Assembly (NCBI RefSeq): GCF_001949145.1
Contig: NW_019091380.1
Location: 50,304 to 62,116, forward strand
Length of the DNA: 11,813 nt
Source: Acanthaster planci
Lineage: Eukaryota; Echinodermata; Asteroidea; Valvatida; Acanthasteridae
Direction: 5' to 3'
Made by a program: the position numbers and the translations under genes. Below, in pieces: positions 1 to 7,764 of this stretch. Numbering within the stretch: position 1 is the stretch's first letter; each line of letters begins with the position of its first letter. The notes under the pieces were generated by a model. It did no database searches and was not told where the DNA came from. It saw nothing but the letters and a program-made list of their open reading frames with translations.

Positions 1-604
1 TCTGGATCAAAAGGGTTTTTACACATCCAGGTGTACTGTTTAGTGGTGGGATTTAGTCTACGCCAGACATCACAGAGATTACAATGAACAAGTACATTTT
101 TGAGAGCCATGGAGACACGGGGACAGTGCTTTGTCGGCCTGTTAGCATGATCCATGAGCAAGTGCAATTAAAATCACCTCGGACGATATTTATAATGTCA
201 TCACTAGAAAAACTATCCAAATGAGTACAAAATTTTTCGAACTCGTCAATGGCCATGTTGTCAGTTTGAGGAACAACAAAATTATATATATTATACACTG
301 TGTTTTGATATTTAATCTGAGTGAAAAGAAGGTTACCTGTCACAACAACACTGGAAGCTACAACATCAACACTGCTACGAATTAAAACGGTGACCCCAGA
401 GCCAGGTGCAGCTCTGGGTGCACAAACAGGAGTGTAATTTGACCAATTTTTCCAACACAAACATTATTCATTGAGGGCATAAGTTTCCTGTAAAAGGATA
501 ACATCAAATTTCTGGGGCAGATTTGAGAAGTATTGGTGGGAAGCCATATTTCGGGTAGTTTGATGGCAGCCTGCAGTATTGAGGGTAATTATTGATAGTG
601 CCAT
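1..604 (-). pseudogene. LINE ORF2 N-terminal endonuclease domain, broken
   Basis: The likely start is ATG at 604-602. The frame gives an opening strand with LNTAGC, then DVILLQET about 35 residues in, and later GDFNCT. These match the conserved Asn, Glu (QET) and Asp/Asn (GDFN) catalytic positions of the apurinic-type endonuclease that nicks target DNA in target-primed reverse transcription. The frame has a premature TAA at 466-464, right after the QET region. Just after GDFNCT (about 158-163) the coding frame shifts, best explained by loss of one base. The shifted frame then stays open to position 1 and carries HCPRVSMALKNVL and DVWRRLNPTTKQYTW. The usual GG before DFN reads RG here. The final SDH motif and the reverse transcriptase are beyond the left edge. 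The family assignment is strong; the clade is only inferred. Confidence 0.87.
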
Positions 605-653
605 CAAAAAGACAAAAAGAGTATGCGTTGTGAACATATTTATCTAAAGAGGA

Positions 654-1020
654 TTAAGATTCCAATTTTTTGATTAGTTTGCGAATTCTATGTTGGAGAT
701 TATTCTGTATGATGGGGTTATTTACTAGTGGTCTCAGTTGACGAATCAGTCCTGAAGTGTCTTTGGTGAACTTACAGAAATTGCTTTGGGGTTTCTTTGT
801 GATTTGCCTGCGGAGAGCAACTGATGAGTTGTGAGCTGTTGAGGGGACCAGAATGAGTAGGAAGAGTGGCAGGCATATGTCCTCCGTCAGACAAGGTCTG
901 AGAGTCATCCGTAACGGGAGAGTCAGTATCGGTCACTTCAACTAAGGAGACGGGGGTTACAGGGATGGGGCTGGGGGAGAAGGGTGCCGGAGTGGAGGGG
1001 CGTGAGAGGATGCTTCCTGG
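654..1020 (-). pseudogene. LINE ORF1 C-terminal remnant, frameshifted
   Basis: Two overlapping minus-strand frames look like parts of one decayed ORF1. The first is open from about 1024 to a TAA at 774-772 and is rich in Pro, Ser, Thr and acidic residues (for example PSPIPVTPVSLVEVTD and DSPVTDDSQTLSDGG). The second runs to a stop at 656-654 and ends in a basic, amphipathic tail with FCKFTKDTSGLIRQLRPLV and HRIRKLIKKLES. A shift between them around 790-850 would join a disordered linker to a basic C-terminus, a plausible end for a nucleic-acid-binding ORF1 protein. About 50 bases separate it from the ORF2 start. No zinc knuckle, RRM or coiled coil is visible in this part, so the assignment rests on position next to ORF2 and on composition. 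Confidence 0.45.
962..984 (+). other. G-quadruplex-type motif
   Basis: Four runs of G (3, 4, 5 and 3 bases) are separated by loops of 2, 2 and 4 bases. This fits the usual G3+N1-7 pattern on the plus strand. It is the complement of the proline-rich stretch of the LINE ORF1 tail, so coding composition alone could have created it. Confidence 0.5.
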
Positions 1021-1040
1021 GTATTAATTAATAATACCCA
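1018..1040. repeat. Perfect 9-bp inverted repeat (hairpin) at the LINE edge
   Basis: TGGGTATTA at 1018-1026 is the exact reverse complement of TAATACCCA at 1032-1040, with a 5-base loop ATTAA. It sits where LINE-like composition changes to AT-rich sequence, so it may mark the 5' junction of the insertion. Confidence 0.8.
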
Positions 1041-1570
1041 GTAAGCTTTGATTTCTGTAAACTTAAAGCATTCAGAAATGTAAAATCCCCTTTTGTTTTT
1101 CCTTCTTTTACATAAGCAATCCCATCCCCTTTTTAAGCCTCTGTTCTTTCTTTTCCTTTCTTCTCTTTTCAACCATTCTCCAATGTTTGGGTCAAGCAAC
1201 TCGACACTGTCAACTAAAGCTAAGACACACTAGCCGTCTCATGACTGAATAAATGCAAATCGGCATACTAACTTCTCCAAGATTTGGGAGGGTTGGGGTG
1301 TTTTTTTTATGGTTTTAGGTTTATGTTGGCGATAGAAATCAATTTTGCTAAGTTTGAAGTCTTTTAATAGTACGTTTCTATGGCCAGTACATGTACACGT
1401 ACCTCACCAATATGTCTCCTGGTGGCCTTCATGCTTAAATACCTTCAAACATATCTGACCTCATAAGTATGTTCAATTAGGTGAAGATTATCCTTAGAAA
1501 TTGCACATAATACATTTCCTGTCCATGCCAAATCTACATGTAAGCAGTTCTGCGTGATTTGTTGAAAGAA

Positions 1571-1598
1571 ATTTATTATTTAGAAAAAAATAATAAAT
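1571..1598. repeat. Perfect 11-bp AT-rich inverted repeat
   Basis: ATTTATTATTT at 1571-1581 pairs exactly with AAATAATAAAT at 1588-1598 across a 6-base loop. A second small stem, CAAGC-TTT-GCTTG, follows at 1599-1611. Such AT hairpins arise easily by chance or slippage. Confidence 0.75.
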
Positions 1599-1865
1599 CA
1601 AGCTTTGCTTGTTCTTAGAACAGTCTTTAGCTTTTTTAACACGGGGAAAGTTATTATTCATGCCATGGGTATTAAATTTATTGAAATTCTTATCGTAAAT
1701 TCAGGGTAGTAGAAAAAACCTGATTGGTGCATGAAAGACTCCTGCATTCTGATTGGTCTTGCCTCTCAAGCAGAGGGCCATTTCTTTTGTTAAGGCATTC
1801 AATGTGTGGCAATCTTGCATACATGAGACCAGAACAATAGGCCAGAATGTGGAGTCAGTGGCACA

Positions 1866-1900
1866 GTGCAGTGCAGTGCAGTGCAGTGCAGTGCAGTGCA
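1866..1900 (+). repeat. Pentanucleotide microsatellite (GTGCA)7
   Basis: Seven perfect head-to-tail copies of GTGCA fill 1866-1900, with partial copies on both sides. It lies immediately before an ATGTACATGTAC palindrome. It is likely length-polymorphic. Confidence 0.97.
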
Positions 1901-2087
1901 TGTAGTACACTGGCCATGTACATGTACAGTGTGCACTATATCCATATGTGTACAGTAATGCTAAAAAGGAAGCCATGTTTTTGCAGTGCATTTTATGAGT
2001 GAAGCTCTTCTTCAGTCTCCCTTGATCAAGATGTCTTTCCAGTGAGATGTTATTGTCACTTTCTTCAACCAGTATCTTCCCATGCAG

Positions 2088-2162
2088 ATTTTGACAATCT
2101 GGCTGACAGACACGGGATTTTGTGAGGGTTGACAGAGAGCTTCAATCAAGGTCCCCCATCAG
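2088..2162 (+). other. Candidate exon, plus strand (75 nt)
   Basis: A pyrimidine-rich stretch ending in CCATGCAG (acceptor at 2086-2087) precedes it, and CAG|GTAAGC (donor at 2163) follows. Both fit animal splice consensus well. The frame that stays in phase with the next candidate exon reads FDNLADRHGIL, then TGA, then GLTESFNQGPPSG; the other two frames also contain stops. So, if transcribed, this is an untranslated or non-coding exon, a decayed coding exon, or (remote) a selenocysteine codon. Without splicing, the same frame is open leftward to about 2005. I do not recognise a protein family. Confidence 0.25.
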
Positions 2163-2752
2163 GTAAGCGTTCATCCTTCAATTTCTTTGCTTGAATCTAC
2201 ATAATGAGTATAGATATCCTCAGATTTTATGAAACTTGTCAATGTGGCTGCACACTTCCGTTAATGCTTTAGCACAATCTCGGAGGCTGGAAATAGTGCT
2301 GTACCCGTACACACACATCACTTGACACCCTGTGCACAAATTCTATGAGACTAGCCTGAAAAATTCCAAGTGTGTTTTCTGAGTAAATGCTCTAATATTT
2401 TCACTGCTAAATTTGACTACTGCAAGGGAAAGTAAATGATTACCAAAGACCATATGTGAAACTCTTATTTTGAGGCCTTTCTGATTTACCAGTATGGTGC
2501 TTGAACACCTCTTTGGAATTAATTTCAGCATATTGTGCCTGTCAGTCATTACAAATACATAGTTTGAAAAGAGTGAAAATGCAGCCCTTTAAATGTTTGA
2601 AATTTTGTCACAAAATACTTGTAAAAAATCTTACATGTGGCTTCCCACAGATTTTGTAAGGAACCAACAAAAGGGTAACAGAGAATAGAAAAATACATTT
2701 CCAAAGGTTTGTTTATGATTAAAATTATCTCTGATTGGAATTCTCTTCACAG

Positions 2753-2847
2753 GTGGTGAGACATGCTTGAACACTGCCATTTGGAGCAACACCAGACAAC
2801 CTGACACCTGCTGCATTCCCATGTAGTCTGGATAGGGGCATCATTGG
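2753..2847 (+). other. Candidate exon, plus strand, possible 3' coding end
   Basis: A textbook acceptor (TTCTCTTCACAG, with a CTGAT branch-like element shortly upstream) ends at 2752, and GTGAGT begins at 2848. In phase with the exon at 2088-2162 (one leftover base plus GT), the frame reads GETCLNTAIWSNTRQ and then PDTCCIPM before TAG at 2824-2826. This is a short cysteine-containing tail of no family I know. The stop is only about 20 bases before the donor, which would be tolerated in a 3' UTR-type exon. The splice sites are clear; that they are used is a guess. Confidence 0.3.
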
Positions 2848-2870
2848 GTGAGTTCATTCCAATCAGTGTA

Positions 2871-3286
2871 ACCCACTCCATCCAAACTGAACAGAGCATG
2901 CTGAAATCTATGAACATTTTGTCCAAAAATTACATGTGTTTCATGTCAGGTAGAAAAATAAGTATCAACAAGTGGATAACTCAATTTCAGACGAATATAG
3001 CATGGAAATCAAACCTGACATCTCATCAATTCAAAGAACCTGAACTACATGTATAGCAGATACTTCAATAATCACATTTTGACAGAAATTGTCAAAAGAT
3101 TGTTCTTAACAATAAGAAGTGTTTCACTTGGATCAAGGCATCAAAACATTGGGCTCCCTGACTGCTGCAACATTTGTACAATGTTTGTAACATTTAGTTG
3201 GGGGTCTACTTTACTGTGAAGCATAATGAATAATGCAGTCCTTCACAGTCATCAGTAAGGCATGCTTAGTTTGGATGGAGCTGGGT
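2871..3286. repeat. Imperfect inverted repeat, arms about 30 bp
   Basis: CTCCATCCAAACT at 2876-2888 has its exact reverse complement at 3268-3280. The arms extend outward through ACCCA (2871-2875) against TGGGT (3282-3286) with one extra base, and inward through GCATGC (2896-2901 and 3260-3265) with a small gap. The arms lie about 360 bp apart. It could be an old foldback element or a local inverted duplication. No target-site duplication is evident. Confidence 0.55.
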
Positions 3287-3310
3287 ATGCTCATCTTTGA
3301 AGATTTCAAA

Positions 3311-3455
3311 TGATTTGGAACTTGGGGGGCTTCATCAGGAGGAGCCTGGGTAAGAGCGGTAAACAGGATACCAGGGATCATGAATAAGGAATGGAAAAAA
3401 TAGAACAAGTTATTCATTCCTTTGGTTCAAGAAAAGTATCTTGATTTGGAACTTG
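3311..3455 (+). repeat. 14-bp direct repeat pair
   Basis: TGATTTGGAACTTG occurs exactly at 3311-3324 and 3442-3455. The flanks do not match, so this is a short local duplication or chance. The surrounding stretch 3290-3720 shows no supported gene. Confidence 0.5.
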
Positions 3456-3774
3456 CAAATACTTCAAGGAAGGAATTTGGGGGTCAGGCCCATGGATTTC
3501 TTCTGGGTTGAACAAGACTCTGAAATCGTATGAAATTCTCATTTTCAGCTATCACGTCAATCGTTTGAAAAAGTTGGGAAACTGATAAAACCATTGATTG
3601 GCACATACATGTAGAACCATTGTCTTTTGAAGACTGAAGAATCACTAGAAATTTGCCGCATGTAAAATCTGACTATTCTTAGTGTGAATTCAAAAACTTG
3701 TCCAAACTTGTCCAATGAGTTTCCCTTCAACACTTTGAGGTAAAAAGTGTGCACAATATGTACATGTACCACCG

Positions 3775-3945
3775 GTAATGAGATCCAGTCGGGGCTGTCA
3801 CAAATCTTTTAGTAAGTCTGGCTCTAGAAGCCTGCATATTTTTTCTAAATATTGAGCACCGTGCTTCATTCTTCTGGTAAGATTGAATCGCCCAAACAGC
3901 CAAAAGTGCCTGTGTTTGTTGAAGGCGTAATACATCTCTCAATGG
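3775..3945 (-). other. Open minus-strand segment after a good acceptor, candidate alternative 3' exon
   Basis: On the minus strand, TTTTACACTGTCTCAATTATAG precedes position 3945 and makes a convincing 3' splice site. Two frames are of interest. One is open for about 70 codons (RLQQTQALLAVWAIQSYQK and onward, to a stop near 3727). The other, compatible with phase-1 donors inside the neighbouring exon at 4027-4147, reads IERCITPSTNTG and on to ILPEE before TGA at 3868-3866. Neither resembles a known protein. It may equally be 3' UTR of the minus-strand candidate gene. The end point is a guess near ACCG|GTGGTA. Confidence 0.18.
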
Positions 3946-4026
3946 CTATAATTGAGACAGTGTAAAATAATATTGGAAATCCTTGTAGCATTGAGAAAAT
4001 TGCAGTGCTTTCATGGTGTTTGGCAG

Positions 4027-4147
4027 CTAGGGACAGTCACTCATTTCACCATCTAAACTACGTGGATCAAACCTTTCAATTATGCTTTTCTCTCGCAATT
4101 CCTTTCCTTTGAAGATTTCATTTTTCCCTTCTTTGTATTTCACGGCT
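4027..4147 (-). other. Candidate terminal coding exon, minus strand
   Basis: On the minus strand an 11-base T tract followed by AACAG forms a strong acceptor just before 4147. From there a frame (one leftover base, then GCC) encodes 39 residues to TAG at 4029-4027: it opens AVKYKEGKNEIFKGKELREK and ends ERFDPRSLDGEMSDCP. It is charged and helical at first, with no signal peptide, membrane segment or motif I can name. Its phase agrees with the candidate exon at 6531-6580. Purine-rich DNA favours Lys/Glu/Arg codons by chance, so the family-less sequence alone is weak support. If real, this is the last exon of a minus-strand gene whose 3' UTR runs leftward. Confidence 0.35.
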
Positions 4148-4163
4148 CTGTTAAAAAAAAAAA

Positions 4164-5370
4164 GAGAACAGTGAGAAAATGTGCACAATGGAATTGGTCA
4201 TTTATAAGAAATGTTTGGAAAGTTTGATAAATTGATGTGCTCACATCAGCGCATCAGGGTTGTGGCGCAATTGTCAATTAATATAAACACAAAATAGTGG
4301 TGATATAGAATACAAACTTAGTTCGATAAATTTAATTTATTCGCCCTGCAGAATACTGATCTTGCTGAATTATTCTGCTGAATTTTCCACTGGAAACACA
4401 ATCATTGCGATCGTTGGATATTGTGAAATTCTTGCACTGACTGAAACAACTGCTCAAGAAATCAAAACTTGTTTCTCTGTTATGTTCTGTAAAAATGAAG
4501 TACATAAACTGCAGAAGAAACTTGCATCTTCAAATGTAACTTATTTTTTCAAGCACTGGTTTGTTGTGTTTACTTGCTATACTCATGTTCCCATTTAACA
4601 AAGCATGAACAGTTGGGTTAATCTGTAGATTTCTGTTACTGCCATGTGTCCTCTGTAGATTACTTTTTGTATCACCTTAACAAAGGAAAATGTTTCTTCA
4701 AAAAGCCAAAACTTTCCCCTATTCCAATGACCTCCTTCCATTTGGAGGGGTTGTTATGTGCTTTGCATAAAGTTGATGTTACTTTGTTCAGTCTTTACGG
4801 TCACAAGTATGTGACATGTTCAAATGAAATTTGGACTGATTAGACTGTTTAGGTCACAGACACCGTGTTAAAGAAGGAATGAGATTCATGTTTGTTCATT
4901 CTTGTTTTTTTTTTCTTTGCTTAAATATTTTTGTGCCACTTAAAAGCCAACCAACTTTTAAATTTGAAAGCACTGTTTTGTGTTCAACAGTAACTTGTCC
5001 TGGTTTCATTGGAAAATGTCACATGTGTAATGTATCGCATTTAAATAAATATATCACATGGATGTTTCAGGTTAAATAGCTGGAGACTGCTGAGATTTTT
5101 ACAAAATTCTGGACACGAAATACTGATTTGGAAAAGTTCATGGTCATATTTGGGGGGGGAGGGGGAGAAGGGAGGCAGTATTGCAAAATCTGATTCCTAC
5201 GACTTAACTTAAAAGTGAATTCTTCAAGGCAATGAGATGGATAGCAAGACACCATACATGCTGTGTTATGGAACTTGAGTTTACTGGTGCACTTCTAGGT
5301 GTGCCAGATTTTGGTACATTTTGAAATGAGTGTCCAATTAAAAGTGATACATGTAGTTCAAATGAAAATA
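4164..5370. other. Non-coding stretch, no gene seen
   Basis: AT-rich sequence with short open frames on both strands, none with convincing splice context. It contains an AATAAA on the plus strand at 5044-5049, without a clear GU-rich partner, a G-run cluster at 5152-5172, and one TACATGTA at 5348. Confidence 0.55.
5152..5172 (+). other. G-run cluster, possible G-quadruplex
   Basis: G runs of 8, 5 and 3 bases are separated by A and AGAA. The eight-G run can supply two tetrad strands, so a four-run quadruplex is possible on the plus strand. Nothing next to it suggests a promoter. Confidence 0.4.
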
Positions 5371-5394
5371 CAGTGGAACGCCGCTATACTGAAC
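5371..5394 (+). repeat. Left terminal inverted repeat of the pogo-like element
   Basis: 24 bases beginning CAGTGGAACG and ending CTGAAC, directly after a TA dinucleotide. It differs from the right repeat at four positions. Confidence 0.87.
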
Positions 5395-5967
5395 ATTAGG
5401 CTGTACCAAACATCTTCCTTGGCTCCCTGTTATTTGTGCACAGAACCTGTCAAACACTGTTCATTTACCATTTGTAATTCCTGAACATCAACATGATAAA
5501 ACAGTCAGTGTTTTTTATGTTGAAAAGTGACAAGTGGCCATTATTTCCCCAAGGATTAGAAGGGAAAGCCACAAGTTGCCAACGGTATTGAATGGACACT
5601 GGTTTTGCGACTCCGCATGATCGGGTGCGGAAGAAAACGGCACGCGCACTGTGGCATTGCACTAACAATAGTCTAAAGACGGTGCCATTGATACACAAAT
5701 CAATCGACTTTTAGGATAAACTTGATATCAATTTTTTGACTCAAGTTTACATAAAAACAAAAATAGTTAACAGATACATTTCTAGAAACCTTAAACTTGA
5801 ATGCAACGACAAAACATCACGAAAACAGCGAACCAAGGTATCACAAGAGGGTGCATTTCGGTTAGACAAGAGAGGGCAGTATTCAACATGGCAACAAAAC
5901 GTTTGGCAGTTAAATTCGCGATACGGAACGACCACTGCACCGAACATTTAGCCTGGAACCCCGTCTT

Positions 5968-5991
5968 GTTCGTTATAGTGGCATTCCACTG
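5968..5991 (-). repeat. Right terminal inverted repeat of the pogo-like element
   Basis: Read on the minus strand it begins CAGTGGAATG and ends ACGAAC, pairing with the left end at 20 of 24 bases. The dinucleotide outside it is TT, not TA. Confidence 0.87.
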
Positions 5992-6065
5992 TTTGTGTAT
6001 ATTCCTGTTGTACATGTGTAGACTTGGTGTCCTTTTGGTTTTGAATCCTTTGTACAAAAACAAAC

Positions 6066-6144
6066 TTAACCCTAACCCCCCCAAGGGTTGCTGGCCCTAA
6101 CCTTCCCCATTCACACAAAGTTAAAGTCCCATGGGACTTTGTGT
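6066..6144. repeat. Telomere-like run beside an 18-bp perfect palindrome
   Basis: TTAACCCTAACC begins at 6066 and is followed by more C-rich CCCTAACC sequence to about 6102. At 6123-6140, AAAGTCCCATGGGACTTT is its own reverse complement. An alternative stem pairs ACACAAAGT (6113-6121) with ACTTTGTGT (6136-6144). The two pairings compete, so the site could fold in two ways. It lies 120 bp right of the pogo-like element and may be the end of another repeat. The telomere resemblance covers fewer than three units. Confidence 0.75.
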
Positions 6145-6530
6145 ACAGAGGCTGTTGGACTTTGTTTTTCTGAGAGGTGCCAAACCAATGNCAAAAGTAT
6201 TTCAACAAATTGCACATTGCCAACAATCTCTTCCTTATTTTTCTTAATGCCAATTTATGTTTTTTATTTTTAACCCCAACGGTCTTTAATCTTTCAATAA
6301 TTGGAGGTTTCAGGACGGTTATCGTTAATGTTTCCAGCATGATACTGTACATGTAATATTTCCTGTCCTATTTTGAATGAGTAAAATAACCTAATCTTGT
6401 ATATATATCTTTTTCAACATTTTACTCTGCCTGAAAAATAGAAGTTAATCAGAGTTGTCTTTTTATATTGCTGGAAAAGTACTGTACCTGCAGTAAAGGA
6501 TCCATGCAATTAATTTTTATCGAGACTTAC
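6145..6530. other. Non-coding stretch, no gene seen
   Basis: AT-rich sequence with the N at 6191 and a TACATGTA at 6348. No supported exon, promoter or repeat. Confidence 0.55.
6191..6191. other. Ambiguous base N
   Basis: The single unresolved base in the window; any frame read across it is uncertain at that codon. Confidence 0.99.
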
Positions 6531-6580
6531 TTTTTGTGCTTGTTCGTACTCGTTCTCAGCTTATAAAAACTTTTCATATC
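6531..6580 (-). other. Candidate internal exon, minus strand (50 nt)
   Basis: The 5' splice site on the minus strand is AAAAA|GTAAGT, a perfect intron start. The proposed acceptor (CACCAAAG before 6580) is weaker, with the pyrimidine tract TTTCTTTTGTTT some 20 bases away; a second choice is TTTTTATAAG ending at about 6560. The frame reads DMKSFYKLRTSTNKHK with two bases left over, which exactly completes the first codon of the exon at 4027-4147 (giving K, then AVKYKEG). The intervening intron would be about 2.4 kb and would contain the pogo-like element. Lysine-rich, no known domain. Confidence 0.25.
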
Positions 6581-7764
6581 CTTTGGTGCATTTCAGTAAA
6601 CAAAAGAAATTGTCCAAGCTTTTCCAGACAAGCGATTGCTCTGTTACTGTGATGTAAATCAAGTAAGACACTGTTTAGTTTTACATGCCTTCGTGTTCAA
6701 ATTTGGAACCCAAAATCTTCTCTTTTAAAGCCATTTCAAAGAAACAGAAATGTACGAGAGTGAAATTACAACAGTTTTGTGCGCACGCAAATCAATGTTA
6801 CCTTGAGGTTCAGTGCCCGAGATGATATCACAGTTTTGGTCATCAATGAAGAAATTTGCATTAGCGTAAAAACCAAAAAGAGCCAAAATACAGATTAAAA
6901 ATAGCAAAGCACAAATTCAAAATGAGGTAATTCAAATTCAAAGGTGAAATTTCAAGGGGTTTAGACAAATGATTTTATCGCTTGGTAACTTTTCAATTTC
7001 ATTTATACTTATTATGTTAGATCCTCCATAAGTAATAATTACTGACAATTCTTCCAGTACTTTCATAAGAATTTAATAACAAAGAGTTATGATCGAAGTT
7101 GATTGTAGTTTTCTACTTGGATCTGTTTTTACAATATTTCCTACTGTAGTTGGAAGAGAAGCCAAGATGCTTATACCTTCCTCTACAGGAAATTGGTTAT
7201 GCTCCCTCATAGTCATGACATTTTATTATTTTTTCTCTACATGTAAAACCTGTAAGCCTAGAAAAGGAAACCATATTTGTGGAAGTCTGATTCTGTCAGG
7301 CAGTGTGATCTTGGCAAGTGGTGATGGCCCACTACTGTGATGCTGAGGGCACTTTCCACACAGACATCAGTGTTGGAGAGAGCAGCTTCCTTACAAGATG
7401 TGGACTGTCCACAAAAGTTCAAAAATATTGAAGCAAGATTGGACATGATGGGTGGAGAATAGTTTTACGCCTTACATGGATCATTTCCTCTGCTCCAAAT
7501 GGGTGACATGAGGGGACAATTGCTTGGAGGGCCATTGCAGTCGTCCTTTATAAGCCCAAGTCTTCATAGAATCACGAGGAAAATCTCAGCACAGATGCGT
7601 GCACCTAAGCCTATTCCAGCACTGGGATGTTTGAGTACATCAGTAATGAAGAGTTGGTATGGAGGACTTATCTTCCTGTGGCGATGGCCATAGAATGTAG
7701 GCTGAATGCTGACTCTCACATCTGCCATCTTCAGTGCTACTTTTTGCATATTGGGCAATTTGGG
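6581..7764. other. Non-coding stretch, no reliable gene
   Basis: Both strands carry open frames at 7260-7914 interrupted by one or two stops, and their reading on opposite strands looks equally protein-like, so neither is called. The minus strand has a GTAAGG donor-like site at about 7475. A small palindrome (AGTAAT-A-ATTACT) lies near 7031-7043, and one TACATGTA at 7238. Confidence 0.5.

Larger units (their letters stand above)
1..1020 (-). mobile_element. Non-LTR retrotransposon (LINE) fragment, truncated by the window edge
   Basis: This is a minus-strand LINE remnant. Reading right to left, a proline- and serine-rich ORF1 tail (about 1020-654) is followed by a short spacer and then the start of ORF2 with an endonuclease/exonuclease/phosphatase domain (604 to 1). 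The DxWRxxNPxxKxYTW pattern that follows the endonuclease core resembles L1/Tx1-type ORF2 proteins, so that clade is inferred; no reverse transcriptase lies inside the window to confirm it. The right boundary is put near 1020 because the C-rich coding composition stops there and AT-rich sequence begins. The 3' end, poly(A) tail and target-site duplication lie outside the window, so insertion age and site cannot be judged. The copy is dead: ORF2 has a stop and a frameshift, and ORF1 appears frameshifted. Confidence 0.82.
1041..2087. other. Non-coding stretch, no gene seen
   Basis: AT-rich sequence without a supported gene. It holds three TACATGTA palindromes (1388, 1535, 1919), a hairpin at 1571-1598, the GTGCA microsatellite and a G-rich patch near 1284-1300 with three G runs. 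An AATAAA-type signal reads on the minus strand near 1681-1676, too isolated to assign to a transcript. Confidence 0.6.
5371..5991. mobile_element. Non-autonomous pogo/Tigger-like DNA transposon (MITE), 621 bp
   Basis: The ends are terminal inverted repeats of the pogo type: CAGTGGAACGCCGCTATA at the left, and the reverse complement of CAGTGGAATGCCACTATA at the right. They match at 20 of 24 bases. TA flanks the left end (5369-5370), as expected for Tc1/mariner/pogo insertion; the right flank reads TT, so one copy of the duplication has mutated. A subterminal motif (GAACATTAGGCTG after the left end, GAACATTTAGCCTGG before the right end) recurs in the same orientation. The interior holds no CENPB/HTH or DDE transposase reading frame, so it would have needed enzyme from a full-length relative. 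Its middle (about 5600-5670) is richer in CpG and GC than its surroundings. Confidence 0.85.

Noticed and set aside
1866-1900. Regular short repeats considered as a CRISPR array
   Set aside because: The unit is 5 bp with no spacers; it is a microsatellite in eukaryote-like DNA.
2343-2549. Minus-strand ATG-started 68-codon frame
   Set aside because: Its length is within chance expectation for this composition; no family, no promoter or splice support.
3557-3772. Minus-strand frame of about 70 codons rich in Phe, Tyr and Ile
   Set aside because: AT-rich DNA gives this composition by default; it begins without an ATG and has no known domain.
5371-5991. Plus and minus frames inside the pogo-like element as a transposase
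   Set aside because: No helix-turn-helix or DDE motifs, and the frames on the two strands are mutual shadows.
6725-6907. Minus-strand frame resembling a signal peptide followed by NFFIDDQNCDIISG and a GTAACA donor-like site
   Set aside because: It opens with TTG, not ATG, and there is no AG acceptor between the upstream stop and the segment, so neither a start nor a spliced exon is possible as read.
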